From the NCBI GenBank assembly GCA_024349245.1, contig JALDNG010000091.1:25001-89000 (forward strand): DNA of 64,000 bases, in the 5' to 3' direction. This DNA comes from Neodontobutis hainanensis. Taxonomy: Eukaryota; Chordata; Actinopteri; Gobiiformes; Odontobutidae. This document shows, one piece after another, positions 1 through 12,531 of the stretch (its first letter is position 1; each line of letters begins with the position of its first letter). The position numbers were made by a program, and so were the translations under genes. A model generated the notes under the pieces. It worked only from the letters and a program-made list of their open reading frames with translations, had not been told where the DNA came from and did no database searches.

Positions 1-691
1 TCTGTGACCGGTGTCTGTGACTGGTGTCTGTGACTGGTGTCTGTGACCGGTGTCTGTGACTGCAGGAGTGACTGGTGTCTGTGACTGGTGTCTGTGACTG
101 GTGTCTGTGACCGGTGTCTGTGACTGCAGGAGTGACTGGTGTCTGTGACTGGTGTCTGTGACTGGTGTCTGTGACTGGTGTCTGTGACTGCAGGAGTGAC
201 TGGTGTCTGTGACTGGTGTCTGTGACTGGTGTCTGTGACTGCAGGAGTGACTGGTGTCTGTGACTGGTGTCTGTGACTGGTGTCTGTGACTGCAGGAGTG
301 ACTGGTGTCTGTGACTGGTGTCTGTGACTGGTGTCTGTGACTGGTGTCTGTGACTGGTGTCTGTGACTGGTGTCTGTGACTGGTGTCTGTGACCGGTGTC
401 TGTGACTGGTGTCTGTGACTGCAGGAGTGACTGGTGTCTGTGACTGGTGTCTGTGACTGGTGTCTGTGACTGGTGTCTGTGACTGCAGGAGTGACTGGTG
501 TCTGTGACTGGTGTCTGTGACTGGTGTCTGTGACTGCAGGAGTGACTGGTGTCTGTGACCGGTGTCTGTGACTGGTGTCTGTGACTGGTGTCTGTGACTG
601 CAGGAGTGACTGGTGTCTGTGACTGGTGTCTGTGACTGGTGTCTGTGACTGGTGTCTGTGACTGGTGTCTGTGACTGGTGTCTGTGACTGG
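1..691. repeat. 13-bp minisatellite, left part
   Basis: Tandem array with a 13-bp unit, CTGGTGTCTGTGA, and occasional CCGG variants. A 12-bp variant unit, CTGCAGGAGTGA, is interspersed every few copies. The array is cut off by the window edge on the left and interrupted on the right by a transposon; the same array resumes at 3196. No gene is visible in it. Confidence 0.95.
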
Positions 692-1169
692 TAGTGATGG
701 GAAGATCGGATCATTTTACTGACTCAGTTCTTTAAGTCTCGTTCAGCAAAATGAACAAATCTTTTTTCAAGTCATTTCGTTCATTTCAGCAAAATCTAAT
801 TAAAATGTTACATGTTAAATTTTTCTACACATTTAGTACTTTTGGAATAAAAACTATAAGCTAATGCAGCCATGGCCAAACTTTGAAAAATAAATTATAA
901 ATGCATTGCAGCTCGCTTCAGGCAGAGAGTTCAACTCACCTCTTGTTCCAAATCGTTTTTTCTTTTGTCACTTCATATTTAGCTAATCACGTCTGTTCCC
1001 TGGAAAGTTTAGTTCCTCTCGTGTCTTTGAGCCGTTAGTTCTGTCAACATGTCCGGTCTGGGCCGCGACAGCCGCGACAGCTGTTAGCTAGCTGTAGCTA
1101 ATACATCCGTCGTTCGTTCATCAAGTCCCAGCCTATACTTAAGGCTATACAGTTACCGGAAACAGAAAG

Positions 1170-2252
1170 GAGTCGTTCATCCCCCGAGTCTTTGAGTCGT
1201 TCATCTCCCGAGTCTTTGAGTCGTTCATCTCCCGAGTCTTTGAGTCGTTCATCTCCCGAGTCTTTGAGTCGTTCATCCCCCGAGTCTTTGAGTCGTTCAT
1301 CTCCCGAGTCTTTGAGTCGTTCATCTCCCGAGTCTTTGAGTCGTTCATCCCCCGAGTCTTTGAGTCGTTCATCCCCCGAGTCTTTGAGTCGTTCATCCCC
1401 CGAGTCTTTGAGTCGTTCATCCCCCGAGTCTTTGAGTCGTTCATCTCCCGAGTCTTTGAGTCGTTCATCTCCCGAGTCTTTGAGTCGTTCATCCCCCGAG
1501 TCTTTGAGTCGTTCATCTCCCGAGTCTTTGAGTCGTTCATCTCCCGAGTCTCTGAGTCGTTCATCTCCCGAGTCTTTGAGTCGTTCATCTCCCGAGTCTC
1601 TGAGTCGTTCATCCCCCGAGTCTTTGAGTCGTTCATCTCCCGAGTCTCTGAGTCGTTCATCCCCCGAGTCTTTGAGTCGTTCATCTCCCGAGTCTTTGAG
1701 TCGTTCATCCCCCGAGTCTTTGAGTCGTTCATCCCCCGAGTCTTTGAGTCGTTCATCCCCGAGTCTCTGAGTCGCTCATCCCCGAGTCTTTGAGTCGCTC
1801 ATCCCCGAGTCTTTGAGTCGTTCATCTCCGAGTCTTTGAGTCGTTCATCCCCCGAGTCTCTGAGTCGTTCATCCCCCGAGTCTTTGAGTCGTTCATCCCC
1901 CGAGTCTTTGAGTCGTTCATCTCCCGAGTCTTTGAGTCGTTCATCCCCCGAGTCTTTGAGTCGTTCATCCCCCGAGTCTTTGAGTCGTTCATCCCCGAGT
2001 CTTTGAGTCGTTCATCCCCGAGTCTTTGAGTCGTTCATCCCCGAGTCTTTGAGTCGCTCATCCCCGAGTCTTTGAGTCGTTCATCCCCCGAATCTTTGAG
2101 TCGTTCATCCCCCGAGTCTTTGAGTCGTTCATCTCCCGAGTCTTTGAGTCGTTCATCCCCCGAGTCTTTGAGTCGTTCATCTCCCGAGTCTCTGAGTCGT
2201 TCATCCCCCGAGTCTCTGAGTCGTTCATCTCCCGAGTCTCTGAGTCGTTCAT
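1170..2252. repeat. 24-bp minisatellite inside the hAT-like element
   Basis: About 45 copies of a 24-bp unit built from GAGTCGTTCATC and CCCGAGTCTTT, with C/T variants and a few 23-bp copies near 1755-1830 and 1990-2080. The unit resembles the GAACGA/TCGTTC motifs in the subterminal regions of the element. The right arm of the element has only one or two such units, so the expansion happened on one arm. Because 24 is a multiple of 3, both strands show long open frames with 8-residue periods. I treat these as non-coding. Confidence 0.93.
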
Positions 2253-2605
2253 TCAAGTCCTCGTAGGCTGAACGCAGGAACTGAAGGATTCGTTCATTTC
2301 TTGACTCGGTCTTCGGGTCTGAGTCTCGTTCTTTTGTCACGCATTGGATACAGAAATAAGTTGATACATACAAATATTTCACATAACTGTATAGACAAAC
2401 GCAAATGATATATATTTTTTTATTCTTAAAGTTACGTGATGCGTTTCTGGCCTCAAATTGTATTTTTATATTTTTCTTATCCGGGGAAATCACTGATAAA
2501 ACAAAGATTGACACTTTACAGTGGATTCTAATCTTAGGTAAATACCATAGCCATATCATCACAGTCATATTATACAAATATGACAAATATGGGAAATATA
2601 TTTAC

Positions 2606-2705
<100 letters not shown>

Positions 2706-3195
2706 GTATAATTTGTTTATAATAGTGTAAAATATTATTAAAAAACAAAGTGGCACTGACATTTAACACTTAAGTAGACTGACTTGAACAAATGGAACTT
2801 TTTTAATTTTCAAATGTTTATTGCAGTATATTTTGATCATTTTAAAATAATTCCTAAACACAATACAATACAGTCAATAATACGAGTGCAATGCTGTTGC
2901 GAGAGACTGAACAGAAGCGGTCACGTGACAAAAGAACGAGACTCAGACCCGAAGACTGACTCAAGAAATGAACGAATCCTTCAGTTCCTGCGTTCAGCCT
3001 ACGAGGACTTGAATGAACGACTTCGAACGAACGACTCGGGAGATGAACGACTTCTTTCTGTTTCCTGTATGGCAATGCGCATGCGCGGGTCCACACAAAA
3101 GTGAACGACTCGCTCTCTGTGATGACTCGTTGTTCCCGAGTCATTTTAAAGACTCGTTCAAAAAGAACGAATCGTTCATGAACGACCCATCACTA

Positions 3196-4666
3196 GTGAC
3201 CGGTGTCTGTGACTGGTGTCTGTGACCGGTGTCTGTGACTGGTGTCTGTGACTGGTGTCTGTGACTGGTGTCTGTGACTGGTGTCTGTGACTGCAGGAGT
3301 GACTGGTGTCTGTGACTGGTGTCTGTGACTGGTGTCTGTGACTGGTGTCTGTGACCGGTGTCTGTGACTGGTGTCTGTGACTGGTGTCTGTGACTGGTGT
3401 CTGTGACCGGTGTCTGTGACTGGTGTCTGTGACTGGTGTCTGTGACTGGTGTCTGTGACTGGTGTCTGTGACTGGTGTCTGTGACCGGTGTCTGTGACTG
3501 GTGTCTGTGACTGGTGTCTGTGACTGGTGTCTGTGACTGGTGTCTGTGACCGGTGTCTGTGACTGCAGGAGTGACTGGTGTCTGTGACTGGTGTCTGTGA
3601 CTGCAGGAGTGACTGGTGTCTGTGACTGGTGTCTGTGACTGGTGTCTGTGACTGGTGTCTGTGACTGGTGTCTGTGACCGGTGTCTGTGACTGCAGGAGT
3701 GACTGGTGTCTGTGACTGCAGGAGTGACTGGTGTCTGTGACTGGTGTCTGTGACTGGTGTCTGTGACTGGTGTCTGTGACTGGTGTCCGTGACCGGTGTC
3801 TGTGACTGGTGTCTGTGACTGGTGTCTGTGACTGGTGTCTGTGACTGGTGTCTGTGACTGGTGTCTGTGACTGCAGGAGTGACTGGTGTCTGTGACTGGT
3901 GTCTGTGACTGGTGTCTGTGACCGGTGTCTGTGACTGGTGTCTGTGACCGGTGTCTGTGACTGGTGTCTGTGACCGGTGTCTGTGACTACAGGAGTGACT
4001 GGTGTCTGTGACTGGTGTCTGTGACTACAGGAGTGACTGGTGTCTGTGACTGGTGTCTGTGACTGGTGTCTGTGACTACAGGAGTGACTGGTGTCTGTGA
4101 CTGGTGTCTGTGACTGGTGTCTGTGACTGGTGTCTGTGACTGGTGTCTGTGACTGGTGTCTGTGACCGGTGTCTGTGACTGGTGTCTGTGACTGCAGGAG
4201 TGACTGGTGTCTGTGACTGGTGTCTGTGACTGGTGTCTGTGACTGGTGTCTGTGACCGGTGTCTGTGACTGGTGTCTGTGACTGCAGGAGTGACTGGTGT
4301 CTGTGACTGGTGTCTGTGACTGGTGTCTGTGACTGGTGTCTGTGACTGGTGTCTGTGACCGGTGTCTGTGACTGGTGTCTGTGACTGGTGTCTGTGACTG
4401 GTGTCTATGACCGGTGTCTGTGACTGGTGTCTGTGACTGGTGTCTGTGACTGGTGTCTGTGACTGGTGTCTGTGACCGGTGTCTGTGACTGGTGTCTGTG
4501 ACTGGTGTCTGTGACTGGTGTCTGTGACCGGTGTCTGTGACTGGTGTCTGTGACTGGTGTCTGTGACTGGTGTCTGTGACTGGTGTCTGTGACTGGTGTC
4601 TGTGACTACAGGAGTGACTGGTGTCTGTGACTGGTGTCTGTGACTGGTGTCTGTGACTGGTGTCTG
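3196..4666. repeat. 13-bp minisatellite, right part
   Basis: Continuation of the array at 1-691, with the same 13-bp unit and the same CTGCAGGAGTGA interruptions. A CTACAGGAGTGA variant appears only at the right side (from about 3985), which suggests local expansion of sub-blocks. The array ends at TGTCTGCC near 4666. Confidence 0.95.
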
Positions 4667-5476
4667 CCGTATTGGAAGCTCTTGGTGCTGTTTGCGCAGT
4701 AATGTCTGGCAGGACCAGAGCAGGTTCCAGAGATGCCAGGGTCACACGGAGGTGGACTGATGAGGCCCTGGTGCTCTTCATCTTGGGGATAAGAAAGTGA
4801 AGAAACTCCTCACACACTCAGGGCACCGGGAGTGTTGAATGTTAACAAGATTTTAAAAATTTAGATTAAGATTTTAAAAAGAACTTGAGAATAGAAACAT
4901 TTTTTGGATAAGCACCTGAAAGGACACTTGGAGTTTGTCGCTCTTCCTCTTTCTTTCAGCTGCGCTCACGTCTGGCAGCGCAGGTCTCGGTGGGACAGCC
5001 TGGGTTTTACAGTTACTGTGCAACAGACGCGTCAGTGTTAGCTTTGAAAGTTCAAAGGTCACTTGTAAATTACAGTAACGTTTGGAAATGAGTGTCTCAC
5101 AAAATCCTTTAATCTTCAGCAACAGACTTTTCAAAGTAAAATAACTTTTACTCTCACCTGAGCATCGGTAACTTTTACAAGAAACAACACTTGTCTGAGG
5201 CTTTGAGTCTTTCTAAATCTTATCGAACATAAAGAACGATGCAAAGATGTGAGGCTGGTCATTAGAGCTTAAATAACTGCAGCATTTATGGACATTTATG
5301 ATATAATTTACTCAAAGTCATTGTCTAAACCAGATTAATCTTCGATTACAGAGGAGCATTATGGGAGTTCTGTGGAGCGTGACATGATCAGAACATTCTT
5401 TTTGTTCTGTCATTTTCCATAAAGACTGTCTGAAGAACCCGGGTTATTCTGGAGGAACAGACCCAGTGTCAAACAA
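4667..5476. other. Unique DNA with a short transposase-like coding relic
   Basis: No gene is supported. On the + strand an ATG at about 4702 opens a 33-codon frame containing R-R-W-T-D-E-A-L-V-L-F-I before a TGA. That stretch is reminiscent of the start of Myb/SANT-like DNA-binding domains found in some transposon-derived genes, but it is too short to assign. The rest (4800-5476) is AT-rich single-copy-looking sequence in which I recognise nothing. Confidence 0.35.
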
Positions 5477-5750
5477 GTCCTGGTTTAGTCCTGGTTTAGT
5501 CCTGGTTTAGACCTGGTTTAGACCTGGTTTAGTCCTGGTTTAGTCCCGTTCAGACCTGGTTTAGACCTGGTTTAGACCTGGTTTAGACCTGGTTTAGTCC
5601 TGGTTTAGACCTGGTTTAGACCTGGTTTAGTCCTGGTTTAGTCCCGTTCAGACCTGGTTTAGACCTGGTTTAGACCTGGTTTAGTCCTGGTTTAGACCTG
5701 GTTTAGACCTGGTTTAGACCTGGTTTAGTCCTGGTTTAGACCTAGTTTAG
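5477..5750. repeat. 11-bp minisatellite (GACCTGGTTTA family), upstream copy
   Basis: About 25 copies of GACCTGGTTTA and GTCCTGGTTTA, with a few GTCCCGTTCA units. The same 11-bp family recurs in introns 1, 4, 5 and 7. Confidence 0.95.
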
Positions 5751-5866
5751 ACCCTCAGACCCTCCTCAGACCCCGCTCAGTTCTGTGTGAACCAGGAAAC
5801 TGGACAATGAGTCTTTGTGAAGCTTCACTGGAGCCTGATCCTCACACAGACCGGCCAGCGCTAACA

Positions 5867-8800
5867 GGACTAAACCGGACTACAGCTGTAGACCAGACGG
5901 GACTACAGCTGTAGACCAGACGGGACTACAGCTGTAGACCAGACGGGACTACAGCTGTAGACCAGACGGGACTAAACCGGACTACAGCTCTAGACCAGAC
6001 GGGACTACAGCTGTAGACCAGACGGGACTACAGCTGTAGACCAGACGGGACTAAACCGGACTACAGCTCTAGACCAGACGGGACTACAGCTGTAGACCAG
6101 ACGGGACTAAACCGGACTACAGCTCTAGACCAGACGGGACTAAACCGGACTACAGCTCTAGACCAGACGGGACTAAACCGGACTACAGCTCTAGACCAGA
6201 CGGGACTACAGCTGTAGACCAGACGGGACTAAACCGGACTACAGCTCTAGACCAGACGGGACTAAACCGGACTACAGCTCTAGACCAGACGGGACTAAAC
6301 AGGACTACAGCTCTAGACCAGACGGGACTACAGCTCTAGACCAGACGGGACTACAGCTGTAGACCAGACGGGACTAAACCGGACTACAGCTCTAGACCAG
6401 ACGGGACTACAGCTGTAGACCAGACGGGACTAAACCGGACTACAGCTCTAGACCAGACGGGACTAAACCGGACTACAGCTCTAGACCAGACGGGACTAAA
6501 CAGGACTACAGCTCTAGACCAGACGGGACTACAGCTCTAGACCAGACGGGACTACAGCTCTAGACCAGACGGGACTACAGCTCTAGACCAGACGGGACTA
6601 CAGCTGTAGACCAGACGGGACTAAACCGGACTACAGCTCTAGACCAGACGGGACTAAACAGGACTACAGCTCTAGACCAGACAGGACTAAACCGGACTAC
6701 AGCTCTAGACCAGACGGGACTACAGCTCTAGACCAGACGGGACTAAACCGGACTACAGCTCTAGACCAGACGGGACTAAACCGGACTACAGCTCTAGACC
6801 AGACGGGACTAAACCGGACTACAGCTCTAGACCAGACGGGACTACAGCTCTAGACCAGACGGGACTACAGCTCTAGACCAGACGGGACTAAACCGGACTA
6901 CAGCTCTAGACCAGACGGGACTACAGCTGTAGACCAGACGGGACTAAACCGGACTACAGCTCTAGACCAGACGGGACTAAACAGGACTACAGCTCTAGAC
7001 CAGACGGGACTACAGCTCTAGACCAGACAGGACTACAGCTGTAGACCAGACGGGACTAAACCGGACTACAGCTCTAGACCAGACGGGACTAAACCGGACT
7101 ACAGCTCTAGACCAGACGGGACTAAACCGGACTACAGCTCTAGACCAGACGGGACTACAGCTGTAGACCAGACGGGACTAAACGGGACTACAGCTCTAGA
7201 CCAGACGGGACTACAGCTCTAGACCAGACGGGACTACAGCTCTAGACCAGACGGGACTACAGCTCTAGACCAGACGGGACTACAGCTCTAGACCAGACGG
7301 GACTAAACCGGACTACAGCTCTAGACCAGACGGGACTACAGCTCTAGACCAGACGGGACTAAACCGGACTACAGCTCTAGACCAGATGGGACTACAGCTC
7401 TAGACCAGACGGGACTAAACCGGACTACAGCTCTAGACCAGACGGGACTACAGCTCTAGACCAGACGGGACTACAGCTCTAGACCAGACGGGACTACAGC
7501 TCTAGACCAGACAGGACTACAGCTCTAGACCAGACGGGACTACAGCTCTAGACCAGACAGGACTACAGCTGTAGACCAGACGGGACTAAACCGGACTACA
7601 GCTCTAGACCAGACGGGACTAAACCGGACTACAGCTCTAGACCAGACGGGACTAAACCGGACTACAGCTGTAGACCAGACGGGACTACAGCTGTAGACCA
7701 GACGGGACTACAGCTGTGGACCAGACGGGACTAAACCGGACTACAGCTCTAGACCAGACGGGACTAAACCGGACTACAGCTCTAGACCAGACGGGACTAC
7801 AGCTCTAGACCAGACGGGACTACAGCTGTAGACCAGACGGGACTACAGCTGTAGACCAGACGGGACTACAGCTGTAGACCAGACGGGACTACAGCTCTAG
7901 ACCAGACGGGACTACAGCTCTAGACCAGACGGGACTAAACAGGACTACAGCTCTAGACCAGACGGGACTACAGCTGTGGACCAGACGGGACTACAGCTCT
8001 AGACCAGACAGGACTACAGCTCTAGACCAGACGGGACTAAACCGGACTACAGCTCTAGACCAGACGGGACTAAACAGGACTACAGCTCTAGACCAGACGG
8101 GACTAAACAGGACTACAGCTCTAGACCAGACGGGACTAAACCGGACTACAGCTCTAGACCAGACGGGACTACAGCTGTGGACCAGACGGGACTACAGCTC
8201 TAGACCAGACGGGACTACAGCTGTAGACCAGACGGGACTACAGCTCTAGACCAGACGGGACTAAACAGGACTACAGCTCTAGACCAGACGGGACTACAGC
8301 TGTGGACCAGACGGGACTACAGCTCTAGACCAGACAGGACTACAGCTCTAGACCAGACGGGACTAAACAGGACTACAGCTCTAGACCAGACGGGACTAAA
8401 CAGGACTACAGCTCTAGACCAGACGGGACTACAGCTGTGGACCAGACGGGACTACAGCTCTAGACCAGACGGGACTAAACAGGACTACAGCTCTAGACCA
8501 GACGGGACTACAGCTGTAGACCAGACGGGACTACAGCTCTAGACCAGACGGGACTACAGCTCTAGACCAGACGGGACTACAGCTGTGGACCAGACGGGAC
8601 TACAGCTCTAGACCAGACGGGACTAAACAGGACTACAGCTCTAGACCAGACGGGACTACAGCTCTAGACCAGACAGGACTACAGCTCTAGACCAGACGGG
8701 ACTACAGCTCTAGACCAGACGGGACTACAGCTCTAGACCAGACGGGACTACAGCTCTAGACCAGACGGGACTACAGCTCTAGACCAGACGGGACTACAGC

Positions 8801-10033
8801 TGTGGACCAGACGGGACTACAGCTCTAGACCAGACAGGACTACAGCTCTAGACCAGACGGGACTAAACAGGACTACAGCTCTAGACCAGACGGGACTAAA
8901 CAGGACTACAGCTCTAGACCAGACGGGACTAAACAGGACTACAGCTCTAGACCAGACGGGACTACAGCTCTAGACCAGACAGGACTACAGCTCTAGACCA
9001 GACGGGACTAAACAGGACTACAGCTCTAGACCAGACGGGACTACAGCTGTGGACCAGACGGGACTACAGCTCTAGACCAGACGGGACTAAACAGGACTAC
9101 AGCTCTAGACCAGACGGGACTACAGCTGTGGACCAGACGGGACTACAGCTCTAGACCAGACAGGACTACAGCTCTAGACCAGACGGGACTAAACAGGACT
9201 ACAGCTCTAGACCAGACGGGACTAAACAGGACTACAGCTCTAGACCAGACGGGACTAAACAGGACTACAGCTCTAGACCAGACGGGACTACAGCTGTGGA
9301 CCAGACGGGACTACAGCTCTAGACCAGACGGGACTACAGCTGTGGACCAGACGGGACTACAGCTCTAGACCAGACGGGACTACAGCTCTAGACCAGACGG
9401 GACTACAGCTGTGGACCAGACGGGACTACAGCTCTAGACCAGACAGGACTACAGCTCTAGACCAGACGGGACTAAACAGGACTACAGCTCTAGACCAGAC
9501 GGGACTAAACAGGACTACAGCTCTAGACCAGACGGGACTACAGCTGTGGACCAGACGGGACTACAGCTGTGGACCAGACGGGACTACAGCTGTGGACCAG
9601 ACAGGACTACAGCTGTGGACCAGACGGGACTACAGCTCTAGACCAGACGGGACTACAGCTCTAGACCAGACGGGACTACAGCTCTAGACCAGACGGGACT
9701 ACAGCTCTAGACCAGACGGGACTACAGCTCTAGACCAGACGGGACTACAGCTGTAGACCAGACGGGACTACAGCTCTAGACCAGACGGGACTACAGCTGT
9801 AGACCAGACAGGACTACAGCTGTAGACCAGACGGGACTACAGCTCTAGACCAGACAGGACTACAGCTGTAGACCAGACAGGACTACAGCTCTAGACCAGA
9901 CGGGACTACAGCTCTAGACCAGACGGGACTACAGCTGTAGACCAGACGGGACTACAGCTCTAGACCAGACGGGACTACAGCTCTAGACCAGACGGGACTA
10001 CAGCTCTAGACCAGACGGGACTAAACCGGACTG
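5867..10033. repeat. 4.2-kb VNTR with 23-bp and 33-bp units, upstream of the plexin gene
   Basis: Unit core GACTACAGCTCTAGACC followed by AGACGG (23 bp). Many copies carry an extra 10-bp block, GACTAAACCG or GACTAAACAG, making 33 bp. There is a strong left-to-right gradient of variants: the left side has CAGCTGTAG and AAACCG, the middle and right mostly CAGCTCTAG, CAGCTGTGG and AAACAG. The array ends about 470 bp before the plexin start codon. CAGCTG is an E-box, but no regulatory function is shown by the sequence. Confidence 0.95.
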
Positions 10034-10504
10034 GTGCTGGGGTGGAGTAAACGTTCATTAAGTCTTTGGTGAATGTCCTGAGGTTGTTCCTGCCTCAGAC
10101 TCTGATCCGTGACAGACGAGCTGACAGCACATGGATCTGTTTGTGTCTGTCTCTAACTCCAGCGTTCGATGGCGGCTCACAGCTCTGTACAAAAGAGTTT
10201 ATTCATATCCACTAAACACGTGTCTTTAAGTCAGATTTAAATATCTCTTTTCCAGCTGCTTTGACCTACATCCACACATGCCTCAGGACCAGACCGCTTT
10301 TCCACCGGCAGGAAACCGGAGAGTTGGTCTGACGAAGCTCCCAAAACCTGAAGAGACTGGTTAAACCTGGCCATGCTCTGTGAGGCACAGAAGTGCCGGG
10401 GTTTTAACTCTCTCTTGTTTTGTTTCAGTCATGTTTACGTGAAGTCCTGGTCCAGTCCTCCTCTGGTCTCCTCTGGTCTCCTCTGGTCTCCTCTGGTCTC
10501 CATC
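10034..10504 (+). promoter_or_regulatory. Plexin upstream region / 5' UTR with candidate splice acceptor
   Basis: Non-repetitive sequence between the VNTR and the plexin ATG. A pyrimidine-rich stretch ending TTTGTTTCAG at 10428 looks like a splice acceptor, so the first coding exon may begin at 10429 behind an upstream non-coding exon. If so, the leader contains a 3-codon upstream ORF (ATG at 10431, stop TGA) and four tandem copies of TCCTCTGGTC just before the ATG. A promoter cannot be placed from the sequence. An in-frame ATG at 10373 would add 44 residues before the signal peptide and is less likely. Confidence 0.45.
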
Positions 10505-10803
10505 ATGTCCCGGTTTTTCCCCACTCTCCTCCTGCTGCTCCTCCTGGGTCTGCTCCTGGTCTCGTCAGTCCCTGTGGTCCAGTCTGGGTCTGGGTCCGGT
10601 CTCAAAGCGGTCTACAGAGGTCTGGACACATCCTTTACTCACCTGACGGTCCACTCTAAAACCGGGGAGGTCTTCGTCGGAGCCGTGAACCGGGTCCTGA
10701 AGCTTTCGTCCAATCTGACGCTGCTGAGGAGTCACATGACCGGACCTGACGAGGACAACGCCAAGTGCTACCCCCCTCCGAGCGTCCGGGCGTGTGCGCA
10801 CAA
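10505..10803 (+). CDS. plxna: Plexin-A family receptor, coding exon 1 (signal peptide and start of Sema domain)
   Basis: Plexin-A proteins are single-pass receptors for class 3 and class 6 semaphorins. Class 3 ligands act through neuropilin co-receptors, and the cytoplasmic GAP domain signals to steer axons and other cells. This exon encodes residues 1 to about 100. ATG 10505 has A at -3. It is followed by a hydrophobic signal peptide with seven consecutive leucines (about residues 8-14), then the N-terminal Sema strand. Family hallmarks are THLTVHSKTGEVFVGAVNR, KLSSNLTLL (a potential N-glycosylation site), TGPDEDN and KCYPPPSV. The donor is CAA|GTGAGG, phase 2. A plexin-A assignment is secure. 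Which paralogue is not: the text looks closest to the A1/A3 pair, and the gene is incomplete here (702 of roughly 1,900 residues). Confidence 0.93.
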
Positions 10804-10810
10804 GTGAGGA

Positions 10811-12518
10811 CCGGCTTTAGACCTGGTTTAGTCCTGGTTTAGACCTGGTTTAGACCGGCTTTCGACCTGGTTTAGACCGGCTTTCGACCTGGTTTAGACC
10901 TGGTTTAGACCTGGTTTAGACCTGGTTTAGACCTGGTTTAGACCTGGTTTAGACCGGCTTTCGACCTGGTTTAGACCTGGTTTAGACCTGGTTTAGACCG
11001 GCTTTAGACCTGGTTTAGACCTGGTTTAGACCTGGTTTAGACCTGGTTTAGACCGGCTTTCGACCTGGTTTAGTCCTGGTTTAGACCTGGTTTAGACCGG
11101 CTTTCGACCTGGTTTAGACCTGGTTTAGGGTTTAGACCTGGTTTAGACCTGGTTTAGTCCTGGTTTAGACCTGGTTTAGACCGGCTTTCGACCTGGTTTA
11201 GACCTGGTTTAGACCGGCTTTAGACCTGGTTTAGACCTGGTTTAGACCGGCTTTAGACCGGCTTTAGACCTGGTTTAGATCTGGTTTCGACCTGGTTTCG
11301 ACCTGGTTTAGATCTGGTTTAGACCTGGTTTAGATCTGGTTTAGACCTGGTTTAGACCGGCTTTAGACCGGCTTTAGATCTGGTTTAGATCTGGTTTCGA
11401 CCTGGTTTCGACCTGGTTTAGACCTGGTTTAGACTTGGTTTCGACCTGGTTTCGACCTGGTTTAGACCTGGTTTAGATCTGGTTTAGACCTGGTTTAGAC
11501 CGGCTTTAGACCGGCTTTAGACCGGCTTTAGACCTGGTTTAGATCTGGTTTCGACCTGGTTTCGACCTGGTTTCGACCTGGTTTAGACCTTGTTCTGACC
11601 CGGTTCTGACCCGGTTCTGACCCGGTTCTGACCTGGTTCTGACCTGGTTTCGACCCGGTTTCGACCTGGTTTAGACCGGCTTTAGACCTGGTTTAGATCT
11701 GGTTTCGACCTGGTTTCGACCTGGTTTAGACCTGGTTTAGACTTGGTTTCGACCTGGTTTCGACCTGGTTTAGACCTGGTTTAGATCTGGTTTAGACCTG
11801 GTTTAGACCTGGTTTAGACCGGCTTTAGACCGGCTTTAGACCTGGTTTAGATCTGGTTTCGACCTGGTTTCGACCTGGTTTCGACCTGGTTTAGACCTGG
11901 TTTAGACCTTGTTCTGACCCGGTTCTGACCCGGTTCTGACCCGGTTCTGACCTGGTTCTGACCTGGTTCTGACCTGGTTTCGACCCGGTTTCGACCTGGT
12001 TTCGACCTGGTTTAGACCTGGTTTAGATCTGGTTTAGACCTGGTTTAGACCTGGTTTAGACCTGGTTTAGACCGGCTTTAGACCGGCTTTAGACCTGGTT
12101 TAGATCTGGTTTCGACCTGGTTTCGACCTGGTTTCGACCTGGTTTAGACCTTGTTCTGACCCGGTTCTGACCCGGTTCTGACCCGGTTCTGACCCGGTTC
12201 TGACCTGGTTCTGACCTGGTTCTGACCTGGTTTCGACCCGGTTTCGACCTGGTTTAGACCGGCTTTAGACCTGGTTTAGATCTGGTTTCGACCTGGTTTA
12301 GACCTGGTTTAGACCTTGTTCTGACCCGGTTCTGACCCGGTTCTGACCCGGTTCTGACCTGGTTCTGACCTGGTTCTGACCTGGTTTCGACCCGGTTTCG
12401 ACCTGGTTTAGACCGGCTTTAGACCTGGTTTAGATCTGGTTTCGACTTGGTTTCGACCCGGTTCTGACCCGGTTCTGACCTGGTTCTGACCCGGTTCTGA
12501 CCCGGTTCTGACCCGGTT
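10811..12518. repeat. 11-bp minisatellite filling intron 1
   Basis: The array starts a few bases after the exon 1 donor and stops about 13 bp before the exon 2 acceptor, so nearly the whole 1.73-kb intron is repeat. Units are GACCTGGTTTA, GACCGGCTTTA, GACCTGGTTTC and, towards the 3' side, GACCCGGTTCT. Blocks of several hundred bp recur in the same order (for example around 11580-11640, 11905-11970, 12145-12220 and 12310-12375), showing higher-order duplication. Confidence 0.95.
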
Positions 12519-12531
12519 CTGTGTGTTCCAG

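Noticed and set aside
1145..2266. Repetitive open frames in the 24-bp array, both strands
   Set aside because: 8-residue periodicity equals the 24-bp unit; no initiation context or domain.
10373..10504. Plexin start at the in-frame ATG 10373
   Set aside because: It would bury the signal peptide behind 44 residues, and a splice acceptor at 10428 separates it. ATG 10505 directly precedes the signal peptide.
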